Assembly (NCBI GenBank): GCA_033439265.1
Contig: JAVTVX010000012.1
Span: 30,574,761 to 30,638,760, forward strand
DNA: 64,000 bases
Direction: 5' to 3'
Source of the DNA: Dillenia suffruticosa
Lineage: Eukaryota > Streptophyta > Magnoliopsida > Dilleniales > Dilleniaceae
The notes beneath the pieces are model-generated. The model was given only the letters and a program-made list of their open reading frames with translations, searched no databases and had not been told where the DNA came from. A program made the translations under genes and the position numbers. Position 1 is the stretch's first letter; every line of letters starts with the position of its first letter. This document shows, piece after piece, positions 21,767 to 34,585 of this stretch.

Positions 21767-24700
21767 CAGGGCTTAATCGATGTTATATTTAATTATGAAA
21801 ACAGAGAGCAAAGGAAGATTCTTTGCGGTGAGATCTGAAGGAAAAGTGATTGGGGGTTCTAGACATCGTAATGTTGGTCCATTTGTTACCAATGCAGTTG
21901 CAGTTAAGATTTCTCTCTCTCTCTCTCTCTTAATTGATGTGATTGTGATTGTGATTGTGATTGCGATCGTGAGTATGGTGTTGTCTGATTTGTGTTTTGT
22001 GGTATTGTTAGTCTAAGGGAGAGAGTGCTACAGCCTCAACTTCGGCGAAGCCTTGGTATGTTTCTATGCTTCTAATAGGAATGTGTTTGATTTGATTTTT
22101 GTGAATGGTTATTGGTTTCTGGATTAGCTTCTTTGGATTTTTAGAAAGATATAAGAAGTATGAAATTGTTTATATGGTTGCATTAGCTGTAGGATTGGAT
22201 TGGATTAGATACGATTTTATATGCAAATTAGTTAAATTCGGCCCTTTGTTTATATGGTTGCATTAGCTGTAGAATTGGATTGGATTAGATATGATTTTAT
22301 ATGCAAATTGGTTAAATTCGGCCCTATGTTTGGTGGTTGTACATCATGGATTAATTGATTAAAAAGTACTGAATTTGAAGTGGAATTTTCTTAAACTGCT
22401 AATGGTGAAGAAAATATGGATATTTTGAATTATGCAATTACAACCACAAGCACTTTGGTAGTGCTTTGGTGATGAAGTCACCAAATCTAGCAGCTATGGC
22501 TCAAACTGGACATTGAGGATAGCTATGCTAGTATTCCCCTCCATCCATTTTTCCTTAACGAAAAAAAGGGGATTTTATTTTCTAAAAGTCATTTAGATGT
22601 TTTAGAAACTTTGAAGAATTATACTAGATTGAGGTGTGTTGGTGAAACAATTTCAAGGTGTCTTCTGTTAAGGCCTTTTTATAATCTTAAGTAGATGAGA
22701 AATGTATCTTCTAGTGAAGTGCTAGGCATTACTCCGGTCCAAAATTAGTTTCAAGACAAAAAGAACCTCCTTAATGGGTGAGTAAAAAGTCTTCGTAATA
22801 ATCCTTTTTTTGGGACAGAAGAAATCTATTTAGGATTAGTTTTGCTATGAAATAGTTCAGTTGTGGATATGTTGTTAGTGTTGGTTAATGTTTTATCATG
22901 TTGTGGGTGGCCTGACTAAGGGTATTGATATATCTTGTGTCAATGGTCTTCAAATTGTTTTAAAGGATCATATCATATAAAGTCATTAACTAGTTAGTAT
23001 CGCAAATACCAAATATGAGTTTTGCTTATGTTGCAGTTTATGCTGCAATTGTTGACAAGAAAGCTAGGAAGAGTTCTTGGTTCATATTTTCTTTTTAGTT
23101 ATGTTGATGAGTAAAAATTAATTTTATTAAAGTTGCATAGATGTATCCATATCCCCATGTTTATGGTATGCATTTGAGAGCTAACTTGTGCTACACTTTT
23201 CCATTTTATATGCCAAGACTACAAATATGGAAATTCAAACTGGAGATATGTAGACACAATTGTTGGCAGAATATGCAAAATTTAAATGCAACATTTTGTT
23301 TTGTTTGTTTTTAAATAGAAAGAAAAAAAAAAAACATTAAGGGAAGAAGTGTTGATGACCAAAGAGGATATCTTTAAAGCAATGAGTACAATCCCAAGGT
23401 ATAACAAAACATTTCATTTAAAAGAGCCCTCCAATCAATAGAAACCTCTTGAGGAGAGTTTCTCTACAAGTTCCAGCCACTGAAGACCACGGAGGTGTTC
23501 AGAAAGCTATTTTATTTCATCAAAATTTAAAAGGTCGATCACATTGGAGCTTTGGATATTTCGCCCTTTACAGATGTAAGAATATTTTTGTTCCACATGC
23601 CAAATCTTGGTCTCTATGAGATCCCGAACGGGAAAACCTGGATATGTTATAGGTTCAGCACTCTTACTGTGCTCTTTAAAGATCATCCTAAGATTCATTC
23701 GGATATTGCACTTAGATTTGTATTGCTATTGTTATTGTTATTATTTGTTTTGTTTACAACTTGCAATCCTCTCCATGGCTAAGCTTATAGAAGTTCTTGA
23801 ACTCAAACAACTCTGGCATCTTTCTAGATTGCCTGGTTCATTTTATTTGAAATGAACATTATGCTACTCAAAAAGCTCAAAGAAAGAAACTAAGCTCTGT
23901 AACTTAAATTATTCACAAGCATAATAAAACCATATTCTATTGCAATTAACTACTTTGATAAGGCAAAAGATGATTTATACCATGCTTTAAGAACAAAAAA
24001 TCAGGTAAATGATCTTTTAGCACGGCAGAGTCATGCCTAATATGCTTCCAAAAAGTAATCATCTCCCTGCTCCCAACTTAGAATCTAATGCCTTAAGAAA
24101 AAACTCCAACCTCCCATTATCTTTTTCCATCCCTTAATTAAACCCATTCCCATATTTGTAGCTCTTCTTCAAAGTTGGCTTGTTTCTACCATAAATCTCC
24201 AAAGTCGGTTCCCAAGTATGGATCCATTGAACTCCACCAAGGATATGATTCCCATATGATAGTAAGAGGTCTTTGATCATGAAATACTTGACAAGGAGAA
24301 ATTTATGAACCCTGCCCCCTTGTTCCATGAAAACATTCTTTAAATACTCTCAGTTCCTTTGCCATTGGACATTGGATGGAGAACAAAGATATGAAATAAG
24401 TTGGGATATCTGATGGATTACTTTCTATAAATAAAAGTCCCTCCTTTTGATGGATAGTCACTCTTCTAATGAGCTAGACTTTTCCTTGTTTCATCTTATT
24501 TCACAGTGTTGTCTTCCTGCTTGAGAAAAACTTCCCATGTTGAACCCTAGATGCCAGATGACAAAGCCCCATTAGTATTTGTGCCAATAAGAATTTTCTG
24601 TCTTTGACAAATTCAACATGAAACCAGACACAAATTCAAAACAAACAAGACATGTTTTAGGTTAAGAATGTGATACACACTGGTTTCACAACATATTATG

Positions 24701-25423
24701 GTGTTATCTGCAAATAAAATGTGGAACATCTGGACCACCTTAGAAATGTTACCGCACTTGAAAAACCGTCATTCTACTCAATTCCTCTGCCTTAAACAAC
24801 ATCATTCTCAGCACTTCCAACTAGAATAAACAATTGGGAGAGTGGTTTCCCTCGTCTAAGGCCATGAGGGGACCAAAAGTTTTTTGTTGAGATCTATTGG
24901 TTGAAGAAGAAATGGGAAGGTAGATATATGCCTCACGCCATCCTGTCCATTTAGCTCTCTAATTTATTATTTCTATCATGTGAACCAAAACATTCCAAAC
25001 AACATGATTGTAGGTTTTTCCTATATCCACCTTGCAAGTTGATCTCCCAACTTTTTCTCTCATTCTAGCATCATTGTGCATGAAAATTTATCTTCAATCA
25101 GGGAGATAATTTATGGAATGAACATCTGTTTGTAGAATATCAATTAGTTCTTAGTATTTTTGGAATTATTTCAATTAGTTCTTGGTATTGTAGGAAGAAT
25201 AATTTAGTGTTTTGTTGAAAGTTTTTCATTGTCATCATTATTGTTAATAATGGATCAAGTGTAACACACTTGGAGAGTGTTTGGATGCACTTATGAGAAG
25301 TGCTTATTGACTTTGGTTTAGTTTTATAATTTTTAACTTTCTGACCAAAACGGTTTTAGAGTAACAATAATTAGAAAGCATTAATTCAAAAATTTTAATC
25401 TAGTATGAAAAACCATATCTTTA

Positions 25424-25456
<33 letters not shown>

Positions 25457-27408
25457 AGTTAGCAAATAATATATTTATAACAAGGCAAAGTTGACTGTTT
25501 GTGCTTTTTAGAAGAGGAATCAACACCCCTTTGGTACTGTCTGCAATCAAACAAGTTCAACAGGGAATGGCAAATGAAGAGTAAAAAGGGAAGTAGACAT
25601 ACTGAAGAGGGGGAAGATTTATGCCTTCTTGAGCCCACATAAGTGGCCAGATGTAATACAATTTTTTCCATAAATTTACTTCTCCAATTTAAACAACACA
25701 ATGTGGAGGTGGGAGTATAACCGGCATAATGGACACAAGTTGTCTAATTGAGGTCTTGTAGTTTTGCAGAATGTAAACAATCTTTCCCTAAATAAAACCC
25801 TTAGGATAAAAGTGCCATGTATTTTTTTATTTCTTTCCTTTTTGTCAGGATGGATGAGAGTTCCATGTCTTATTAAAGCCATTAAGGAAGTGACTTTCTT
25901 CTAAATGACAAGGTGATCATATGTTGTTTCTATCACTTGTGCTAGTTAGACTGAGCTCTAAATGATACTATTTGGAAAAGCGACTGCTTTAGAAAGCGGC
26001 TTGAGCTAACATGAAACGGTGGTGTTTACATCCCCATCACATGTGGATTCAGGATGGCTTATGAGAGGGATGTGGAATAATAAATGGAATTGAAGGGCCT
26101 GGCAATTTTCATACTCAATACTGCTTTCTCTTTAATATGCAAAGGATAACATTGTGTATGAGTTTACTCCTTTCTTTAGTATATCTTTTCTTGACAATTA
26201 TAATACATCTGTTTTGAGAAAGTCTGGGATTATGCTTCAAGTCTACTCTTGTTGTGTAAGTGGAGGAAAACTGGTTTGCTTGTCATTACATTTACTCAAA
26301 ATTGGACCTGCATGCTCTTGCTTTGTGTGAAAATAGTTGTCGCTCCCTGTTTTGGTGTGTTTATCTTTTGCATATTAACGTCTTTAATGAGGCCCGGCCA
26401 ATTAATAGTGGATTCAATGTTCTCTTCCTCCTCAGGCATGAGGTCTTGCTTTTTGAGGCTCTAAGAGAAGGCTTGGATGAAGAAATGATGAGAGATCTCT
26501 CTGTATGCGTCATGGGTGAAGATGTGGGTCACTATGGAGGTTCATACAAGGTAACCAAAGGCCTTGCTGAGAAGTACGGTGATTTAAGGGTTCTTGATAC
26601 ACCCATTGCTGAGAATTCATTTACTGGCATGGGAATCGGAGCTGCTATGACCGGACTTAGGCCAGTAATTGAGGGTATGAATATGGGTTTTCTGCTTCTA
26701 GCTTTCAACCAGATCTCAAACAATTGTGGCATGCTTCACTACACTTCTGGTGGGCAATTTAAGATACCAGTGGTCATCCGGGGACCAGGTGGAGTTGGCC
26801 GACAACTTGGGGCAGAACACTCTCAACGTCTTGAGTCCTACTTTCAGTCAATTCCTGGAATTCAAATGGTGGCGTGCTCGACGCCATATAATGCTAAGGG
26901 CTTGATGAAAGCTGCAATCAGAAGTGAGAACCCGGTGATTCTTTTCGAGCATGTTCTGCTCTACAATCTCAAGGAGAGAATACCAGATGAAGAGTATGTC
27001 TTGTCACTTGAGGAAGCCGAGATGGTTAGGCCTGGGGAGCATGTTACCATCCTAACTTATTCCAGGATGAGATACCATGTGATGCAGGCTGCAAAGACCT
27101 TGGTGAACAAGGGTTATGATCCTGAGGTGATTGATATCAGGTCACTCAAACCTTTTGATCTTTATACAATTGGAAATTCAGTGAAGAAGACTCATCGTGT
27201 TTTGATTGTGGAAGAATGCATGAGAACAGGTGGAATCGGGGCTAGCTTGACGGCTGCCATCACTGAGAATTTCCATGATTACTTGGATGCCCCAATTGTA
27301 TGCTTGTCATCACAAGATGTGCCTACCCCATATGCTGGGACATTGGAGGAATGGACTGTGGTTCAGCCTGCACAGATTGTGACTGCTGTTGAGCAGCTCT
27401 GCAAGTAG
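21640..27408 (+). CDS. Pyruvate dehydrogenase E1 component subunit beta, chloroplastic
   Basis: The exons are 21640-21727, 21805-21902, 22012-22055 and 26436-27408, all with GT/AG introns and phases that join cleanly, giving 400 residues (close to Arabidopsis E1-beta at about 406). The N-terminus ([17 protein letters not shown], rich in A/S/R) looks like a plastid transit peptide. The enzyme core runs from about residue 78 ([12 protein letters not shown]) through [13 protein letters not shown], the thiamine-diphosphate contact Glu136 in [20 protein letters not shown] with its conserved His, and the C-terminal TTP-binding half ([30 protein letters not shown]) to EQLCK. With E1-alpha it decarboxylates pyruvate and passes the acetyl group to E2, feeding plastid fatty-acid synthesis. 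The ATG chosen is the first in the spliced frame and opens the transit peptide. An earlier in-frame ATG at 26260 lies in intron 3. Introns 1 and 2 are short; intron 3 is 4380 bases. Confidence 0.95.
22168..22327. repeat. 80-bp tandem duplication in PDH intron 3
   Basis: Two nearly identical 80-base units (22168-22247 and 22248-22327), each beginning GTTTATATGGTTGCATTAGC, differ at only a few bases. The duplication is recent. Confidence 0.9.
23500..25110 (-). mobile_element. L1-like LINE relic in PDH intron 3
   Basis: Translated on the minus strand, scattered frames match the reverse transcriptase of plant L1 LINEs in correct order. [13 protein letters not shown] lies at about 25030-24990 (family: LDIEKAYDHVNW), [17 protein letters not shown] at about 24870-24820 (family: GLRQGDPLSPYLF), and [11 protein letters not shown] at about 24720-24690 (family: LFADDT..F). 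A C-terminal-like frame [15 protein letters not shown] follows at 24328-24134. Stops and frameshifts are frequent, so the copy is old and 5'-truncated. Its orientation is antisense to the host gene. The lower boundary (about 23500) is uncertain. Confidence 0.8.
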
Positions 27409-27650
27409 AAGCACAAGCAGAAGCAGCAAGAAAGATGGTATTGCGAGTCCTAATTCCAGTGCACTTTTGTCACGGGTTAGACAAGAATTTTTATCCTGCC
27501 GTTTCTTTATTAAATTGTTAGTTAATTTGAAATTTGGTTAGAAATTTTGTGCTGCCAAAAACTTGCAACTTCTCACTGAGGCTCTTTGTACCTTTCGTTG
27601 TCTATTGAAGATCTGTAGGATTTTGTTTGTTCTTCATTGAAACTTTGGGT
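27409..27650 (+). other. 3' untranslated region of the PDH gene
   Basis: T-rich sequence follows the stop at 27408. No canonical AATAAA is obvious. Plant polyadenylation signals are loose, so the cleavage site cannot be fixed. Confidence 0.5.
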
Positions 27651-29395
27651 AATTTCTATATGTCAAGATGTTGTCATTTGCCTGCTAGCCACAACAGTTT
27701 TTCCTTTTCTGGTTGTTTTATTCTCGAAGGGGGCTGTAAATTGTATGCTGTGGGGGCAAGAGCGGGATTTACTGAATAACCAAATGCAGCACAATATTGT
27801 TATATTCAATCCTTTTCTTTGTTTGTCCATCTGTTCCTTAAAACCATTTATTTTTGGCTATTGGCTGAGTTTTTTATGCATATGATGTGGCTGTTTAGTA
27901 GACAATTTTAGAAGCTTAGGTGGAAGGCTGCACCTCTTTGGTGCTCTTTATTTACCTATACTATTTTCCTCTTCCATATCAAAGCAGATAGTGGAACAAA
28001 ATGGTCTGCCTTGATAGCTTCACTGTGCACCTGCTGCTCTGAAACTTCAGAACTAACTGCCAGACGATGAGAGATTCATAATCTAATTCAACACAGTGCA
28101 GCTTCAAAATCTAAAACAAAAACTTTTTCTTTTGATGTTGAGGGGAGAAGTATCATTGGGGTGTGAGAATTCACCTTCAAGGAAGTCAGATCATAGTGTT
28201 TGAAAAGCAATGCTGTTCAAAACATTTCATAATTCGAACACAAAACCTAGATATTGAAGGTAAAGTTCAAATGGAGTCTTACAAAATAAACCAACTGCTG
28301 AAAAAAAAAACCATTCTTAACTTTCAACAATATCTAATTATTGGACATGTAAACATATTGTGTGTACTGTATTTCTCACAAAGGCATGCTTCACCCTTTT
28401 TATAGGAAACAAAAGGAATTCTCATTAAGAAGGGCAAAAAATACAAGGGAGGACAAGTCATTCTCGCAACGAAAAAGAGAACAAAATCTATTCAAGAACT
28501 TTCTTATCTGTACTAATATCTCAGAAAGAATAGTTCAGCAGCTCCCCAGCTGTGGCCCTGGAAATAATAATCTTATTGGACAAATGATAAATGAGGAGGC
28601 CTTGATGTTTGAAAATCTAAGCTTTTAGTTTTATCCAAATGCAAAACAAAAGCACCATTGTTGCATAAATTCCTGGCATCGTTACTTTCCTACAAATACA
28701 AAAATATGAAAATTCTAACTGTAAGATCTTGTCACCATGCAGAGGTGGTTACCGCAGCAAATATGTGAAGCGTTATTTGGAGAGAAAATGCCCTTTTATC
28801 ATTTTACGGACAAATTAGCCCAATTTTCTCGTGGGACAGAATTAACTTCTTAAGACTAATCAATTTTTTCATACAACAGACTCACAAATCCCCACATGCT
28901 ATTATAGCTCAAAAGGAAAGGGCATCCTTTGCCACAAGACGGAGACTTTTTCCCCCTTTTTTGTTTATAAATAAATAAAACAATTTTCCCAAATAAATTT
29001 CCCTTTGAATTACTTTGTAACCACTCTCTTCCTTAATCAATCTACATAAATTTTGATGATAAAACCCCACCCAAGCCTAAAACCCCAAGAGAAATAAATA
29101 AATAAATAATAAACCCCACAATGTATATGTGCTCCATGCCTGTGTGTTCATCGCAATAAATCCACACAATAGAAATCAAACTATTAGGGGATGAATCCTT
29201 ATTTGGCTCCCTTACCTATAGCAAGATGTTAGTATTGATCTATCTAGCAGAACAATCCAAACAAAAGCTTCTAATTATAGGAGATTCTTCATCACAAAGT
29301 CAGGAATTAAATTTTTCCTAAATGTTTCAGTGCCCAAAATCTAGTCCCAAAAATCTAGCATTCCCCAAGGTCCTTTTCAATCAAATTATATTTGG
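27651..29395. other. Non-coding, no gene recognised
   Basis: AT-rich sequence with short open frames on both strands, none resembling a known family. AAATAAATAAATAAATAA near 29090 is a small A-rich repeat. Confidence 0.5.
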
Positions 29396-29980
29396 AAGCC
29401 AAAGGTTCCTACAAAGCTAAAGCTTCTACTTGGTCATGGTGCTTAACAAGATTAATACTGATTGCCATAAAAGAGGAGGCTTCTAAAACTATCTCATTGG
29501 ATGTCTCTGAATGTTTGTGTCATGTGGTTCAAGGATGTTGAAAAGAGAGACCATATGCTACTGCATTGTCCCATTGCATGGTGTGCATGATATTAACTGG
29601 ATTTGTCCTAGAAGCTTCCATGCATTATTTCTCATAAAATTTAGAGGTTTTGGAGGGTAGAAATATGCTGATATGCTTTGGAGATATGCTTTTATGGCTA
29701 TTCCTTAGTATATTTGGAGTGAGAGAAAGTCAGGATTTTTATGAATCACACTGTTTGTTCCTCTTATCTATGGTATAAAATTATACTTTATGCTTCTCTA
29801 TAGATTCACACCTCAAAGATTTGTAAATAAAGATTTTGGACTTAAGGAGTTGAAGAGAGACCAGAGGGCAACTATTCTTTAGTTCATGTATCTTTCTTCT
29901 AGGATTTCTCATCCTTAAGAGTTTTGGTCAATCTTTACTTCGTCTAATACAATTGTTTTTCTATTAATAGATATATATTA
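29396..29980 (+). mobile_element. L1-like LINE 3' relic (zf-RVT region)
   Basis: Plus-strand frames read CVMWFKDVEKRDHMLLHCP at about 29517-29575, matching the zinc-binding zf-RVT motif at the end of plant L1 ORF2 (CxxC..E...HLLLHC). A little downstream YIWSERKSGF appears at about 29710-29740, equivalent to the usual C-terminal W..WKERN.R.F. Stops interrupt the frame. It is a 5'-truncated, old copy. Confidence 0.65.
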
Positions 29981-31396
29981 AGCTTGTTGGGAACAGCATT
30001 CTGTGGCATTCTACCAACTCCAGCTTCTGAATTGTAGGTTGATCAGTTTTTCTATTAGTGTTCAAGGGCTTTGATTGACCAGTAGCATCCAACCAATTTG
30101 TTCTCTGACCAAACAATTCTTACATTGCCCTTTGTGATAGGTTAGTTGATAAGTCATCAGTCATTTATAAGTGCAAGCAATATTTTATTATTATTATTAT
30201 TATTTTTTAGCATCAAGAACTTCAATCCCCCAGCAGTCTATTCTTGCGAATTTACAGCTGCCGTTTCTCTTGTTAATTTGAAGCTATTTTTCCATGTCAA
30301 CTTTAGCTGTTTGCTTTGAGGTTAAGAAATGCTTCGAGCTAAAAGAATTAAGTAGTAGAAGAGGCATTCCTTCAAAATTTTAAGGTTGAAATAATTTTCG
30401 TGGGATCTCTCATAACTCAATCAGCCAAAGGTACTTGTTAGTTTAATTGGCCAACTTTTTTACTTGTCATATTAAAGGCTTGACATCAACTTAAGAGAGC
30501 ACACTCTTCACCATCTGGTTTAAATTCTAGCCGCAAAAGGAAAAAAAAAAATAGAAAAGATGAAGCAATGAATGGAACCATGCATGTCTCCTTATTGATA
30601 TTTTGTTGCCTCTCCATGTGATTGAAAAACTATAGTGTGTGACACTGCTGGTCATGGTGCAAGCACTGTGGGACAAAGTAGGCCACAGCTTTCAATGCCC
30701 ATTACAACCAGATCAGTGTCTCAAAATCGATTAAGCCAAGGCTAAGTTAACAATATTATTATAAACATATTGCTAGTTTGACAACACACATTTTGTTCCC
30801 AAAGAAATATCTCTGTCCCATGGTTTAGGAGGGAATTGATTATGAACATGATTGATCTGTTACATAAAGTCTTTCTGAATTGGTTCTCAGATCTTTCCAT
30901 GTGGAATACAGGTAGAATCGGATCTGATATTGGCAAAGTTGGCATTTGATATTCTGTTTAGGTGAATGTCATGTTCCAATGTCTGAAAGCTTTTCTGTAG
31001 ATTGCGATTCAAATTGTGAATATGTATTCTTCTTTTTCCACTTATCATGTACTTTCTTCTTATTTTTTCATGCCATTGAAAGCTGTATCGACGTATTGAT
31101 ATGCCATTGTCTGTATAGTCTGTATATTATTTTATATTCATTATTGACTCTAGCCTCTTTCTCATGCATGATCAATTCCCTTTTTGATCTACCGTACTAA
31201 GTTGCTGGGGAGCAAAACTTCTAATTGAATTAGATGTTATATTTCTTCATATGCATACGATATCATCAGATCTCTATAGCCCCAGCAACGACCTCAATTC
31301 TTATCATGTTTATTCTTGTTACATTAATTAATTTGCTAGTGTGGATGATTGGGTGGTTGAGAGAATTTCCTTTGCATATTCTTTCACACTTTTCTG

Positions 31397-31436
<40 letters not shown>

Positions 31437-32620
31437 ACATAAACACACAGACACTGCATTTTTTTGGATATCTACGGCTCCATGTTCTTATAGATCTCAA
31501 AGATGAGATAGATTTGTGGAGGCAATTTGGCCAGGTCAGTGGTCAAGTTGATCAGCCGAAATAAGTAAAGGCTGAATGTCTAATGGGGATCTCTCAACTT
31601 GACTAAGCCAGAGAATAGTTGGTCACCCACAAGATAAACCAAAACATATAGATACATAACCTCAAATCTATTTACTCTTTATTGGACTAACAAATAAAGA
31701 TCATTAAAAGAAGTCATTGCAAATTTAATTTCTCAGCAACATGTGATACTTGTGCTTGAAAGATTCCATGGTTCATGTCACGTATGCTAAACTATCCACA
31801 CACCAGTAGAAAACTTGTCTTTTCTCTTATGTTTATCTGAGAAATGCTAGAATTTGACATTAATTTTGGATCATTTTACTAGTGCTTATATTCTTAAGGT
31901 TATCTTTTCATCCATCTGTTGCCGATAATGGGATGAAGAAATCTATGCATGTCTGATTCTTATCATTGTGAAAGGTTATGGTATCTTTGCATATATCTTT
32001 GTCTGTGTATTTATGTTTACGTCTTCTGTCCCCATATCAATCTCTTGCTTTGACCATGGACCACCTTAGTTTGGGCCCCCCAGTCAAGGGTTGAACCTAT
32101 AAGTGCTATGTGATCTGGACCCCCATTTGAGGGCGCTGTATGTTCTATCAACATCATCATGCAGCAAGGCAGTTGCAATAGCCCTTGGTTTGTGTCTACA
32201 TCACTGTCTTAACATGTCGAGTAATATCCTGCTCTGCCTTTTCATGTGACTGAATGACCCTTGAACATGGCCTTGCTTAGTTTCTTCCTAGCACAGTCTG
32301 CAAATTTTCCTCCATTCTCAATCGCTAGCTGCTCTTGGTGCAGATCCAAATGGTTGAGTTGATATATCTGTGTGCCATGCTTGCAAAATAGCATGCACTT
32401 TTGTCCAAGATATTTGGTGTTTTTCAGCTTTAGGTTAAATGAAGTAATATATTCATTTATTTTGACATGATTGGCTTTCTAGCTAGCTCTTCCAAATTGC
32501 AGTGAAATGTAACCATGTGAGACACCCAGAATTGGCCCGTCCAAAGAGAGGCATTAGGAATAACATAAGATTTATGACATGTTCTGTTGTCTAGACACTT
32601 TTGGTATTCATAACTTGCAA
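29981..32620. other. Non-coding, no gene recognised
   Basis: No coding similarity is seen. The stretch contains a short ATT repeat near 30185, a (CT)n microsatellite at 31401-31433 and several AT-rich patches. Confidence 0.5.
31401..31433. repeat. (CT)n microsatellite
   Basis: An uninterrupted CT run in non-coding DNA. Confidence 0.95.
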
Positions 32621-32624
32621 AAAT

Positions 32625-33070
32625 GTGTTTCTAAGCTTTAGTTAGCATTTTTAATTATGATGATATGCAGCCCGGGGAAGATTAAATGTACATAACCTTA
32701 GGCCCACAAGTGAAAGACTGTAACTTTTTTTTTGTTTTTTTTTGGTACAATGAAAGACCTAACTATCTTCCTAGATTGATGCCCCATTCTAAATTATATG
32801 GTCCGTCCTAAATGAGTGACGTGTCTGTCTCTATAAAAATGTGATTGTTCTTTTTCCCTTTTTCCCGTTATTTGCTTTTAGATTTCTATGTTTTAGCTCA
32901 CATTTTTCAATTTCGATGATATGCGCAGTTTGGGGAGGATAAAGTATGTATCCTTATTCCTGTAAGCAACAATGTAACCATCTTATCCTAGCGTGAAGCC
33001 TCCACCCTAAATTTTTATTGTGGGCTATCTTAATCAGTGAAGTGTTTTGTCTCTACTTGACTAGAGAAAG
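32625..33070. repeat. Diverged tandem duplication, about 250-bp unit
   Basis: Two blocks share a run of phrases in the same order: ATTTTTAATTATGATGATATGCAG / ATTTTTCAATTTCGATGATATGCGCAG in form, then GGGGA(A/G)GAT(T/A)AA, GTA..ATAACCTTA / GTATCCTTATTCC, and later GTGACGTGTCTGTCTCTA / GTGAAGTGTTTTGTCTCTA. The first block starts near 32640 and the second near 32890. The GGGGAAGATTA..GTACATAACCTTA core recalls the conserved part of tobacco-TS-like SINEs, but that is weak. Confidence 0.55.
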
Positions 33071-34400
33071 GTGCTGTGTGGTGGGGTCCTGCTGTTTTTG
33101 CAGTGAACTCTTTCTTTTTTGGGGTGAGTGAAGACTGAGGGCTCACTAATGCTTACAGTTATTGTTCTTAGGTTTTGCCACCATTTCCCATTTCCTCATC
33201 CCTGTGAAGATTTGTCCATCTATCCTTTCCTTGCATGTGATAGGAAAAAACACATTGAAAATGTATCTGTATTCTGTTCATTTTGAAATGATAATGACCA
33301 TAAATTGGAGTATATTCTTTTGTTTGGGATATTTAGGTGCAAGGTGGATCATGTGCACAATAATGTGAGAAGACAATGTCGGGAGCCACACACATGGGTG
33401 AGGCCATAAAAAATCATTGCATGGGAATTGTATGTAACAGTTGCGGCCCTATTACGCAGATCGCTTTGACCATTCCAAGGATGACACGTGGCCTAATCAA
33501 AACAAGAAGTTGCACGAAGTTTCTAGGTAACCCTACCTCTCCCCTTATATTATATAAGCTTTTGATAAAGGTTCTGTCTTTTATGAAGTGTTCCCCTGCG
33601 AAATATGAGCCTTCTTTTGATTTCCATCTTTTCTGCATTTGCTTTATTATTCCATATCTGCTGGGGACATGACTGGGATGGATGTAGGGACATGACTTAT
33701 GTGTATGATGTGGCTGAAAACATATAGTAACGGGGGTAGATTCATAGAAATGGAGGTTGTGACAATGAAGGGAGATAAAATAAAGATAAAAGAGAATTTT
33801 CGATGAGACGTTGATTCAACCAAACGTGTCACATTTTACAGAATTTTGCTTTAGAATCTGATATATTTGTTGCATGAAGAAAAAGATGGCCGGCAACTTG
33901 TGGGGTCGTAGTCTTGTGAACATGAAACATCTAGTAAAAGGTGCACAGTGCATATGCAGTGGATAGTGTCCTTCGTAAAATTTCATTTTTTTTCCTTTAT
34001 GTATTCCAACCTGTGAATAGACCTCTTTTTGTTTGCATCTCTTTGGCTCTGGATTCTGAGACTGATTGCAATTGCAACCCTGGTACTGTTTTGTTTACTA
34101 CATTACTTCCAAACGTGGATTCTTTCTCGTCTATGCAGATGAAATCTTCACATGAATTACTCGGTGACCGTGTTTTGATTCACGACATGAATGTTAACTT
34201 GAAATCTATGCGCTATTGCAGAGAGAGATGCTCGTGATATATATAGAGTATGGTTTGGCGCATTATTTCTGCAACGTTTTTTTTTTCCTTGCAAACCCGT
34301 GTAGAGAGACTCTTGTTAAAAAACAATTCATCAATTGAGTAGAACTTTTCTCAAGATAAACACCAACTTATCAAAGGATTGTAACATTCATGGATGTGCA
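33071..34400. other. Non-coding, no gene recognised
   Basis: Short open frames only. A G-box/ABRE-like GACACGTGGC lies at about 33484-33493 but no nearby coding start justifies calling a promoter. Confidence 0.45.
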
Positions 34401-34404
34401 TAAC

Positions 34405-34585
34405 ATGTATATAGTCACAGATGGACATGTAATCTAATGGAAAGGGCGTTAAGTTGTTTAATTAAAATTTAGATTCAAAATTTAAAAATGAAAAAAATCT
34501 ATTTAAAAAGGATATGATAATAGTTTGTATGGAATATGACTCCGAAACTAATAGGTACAGTAAAAAAAAAAAATTAACATATAGT
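34405..34585 (+). mobile_element. Probable tRNA-derived SINE, decayed
   Basis: The stretch starts GGACATGTAATCTAATGG, which resembles a pol III A box region. It has a B-box-like TTTAGATTCAAAATTT about 50 bases on and ends in TAATAGGTACAG plus a 13-base A tail. AACATGTATATAGTC upstream and AACATATAGTC just after the tail look like a decayed target duplication. Confidence 0.5.

Noticed and set aside
26260-26435. Upstream extension of the PDH core exon to an ATG at 26260
   Set aside because: It reads through the 3' part of intron 3. The acceptor TCCTCCTCAG at 26435 joins in phase to the third exon and gives the expected transit peptide.
33376-33672. Plus-strand frame of 98 codons with a G-box nearby
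   Set aside because: No recognisable protein, no splice context, and composition similar to surrounding non-coding DNA.
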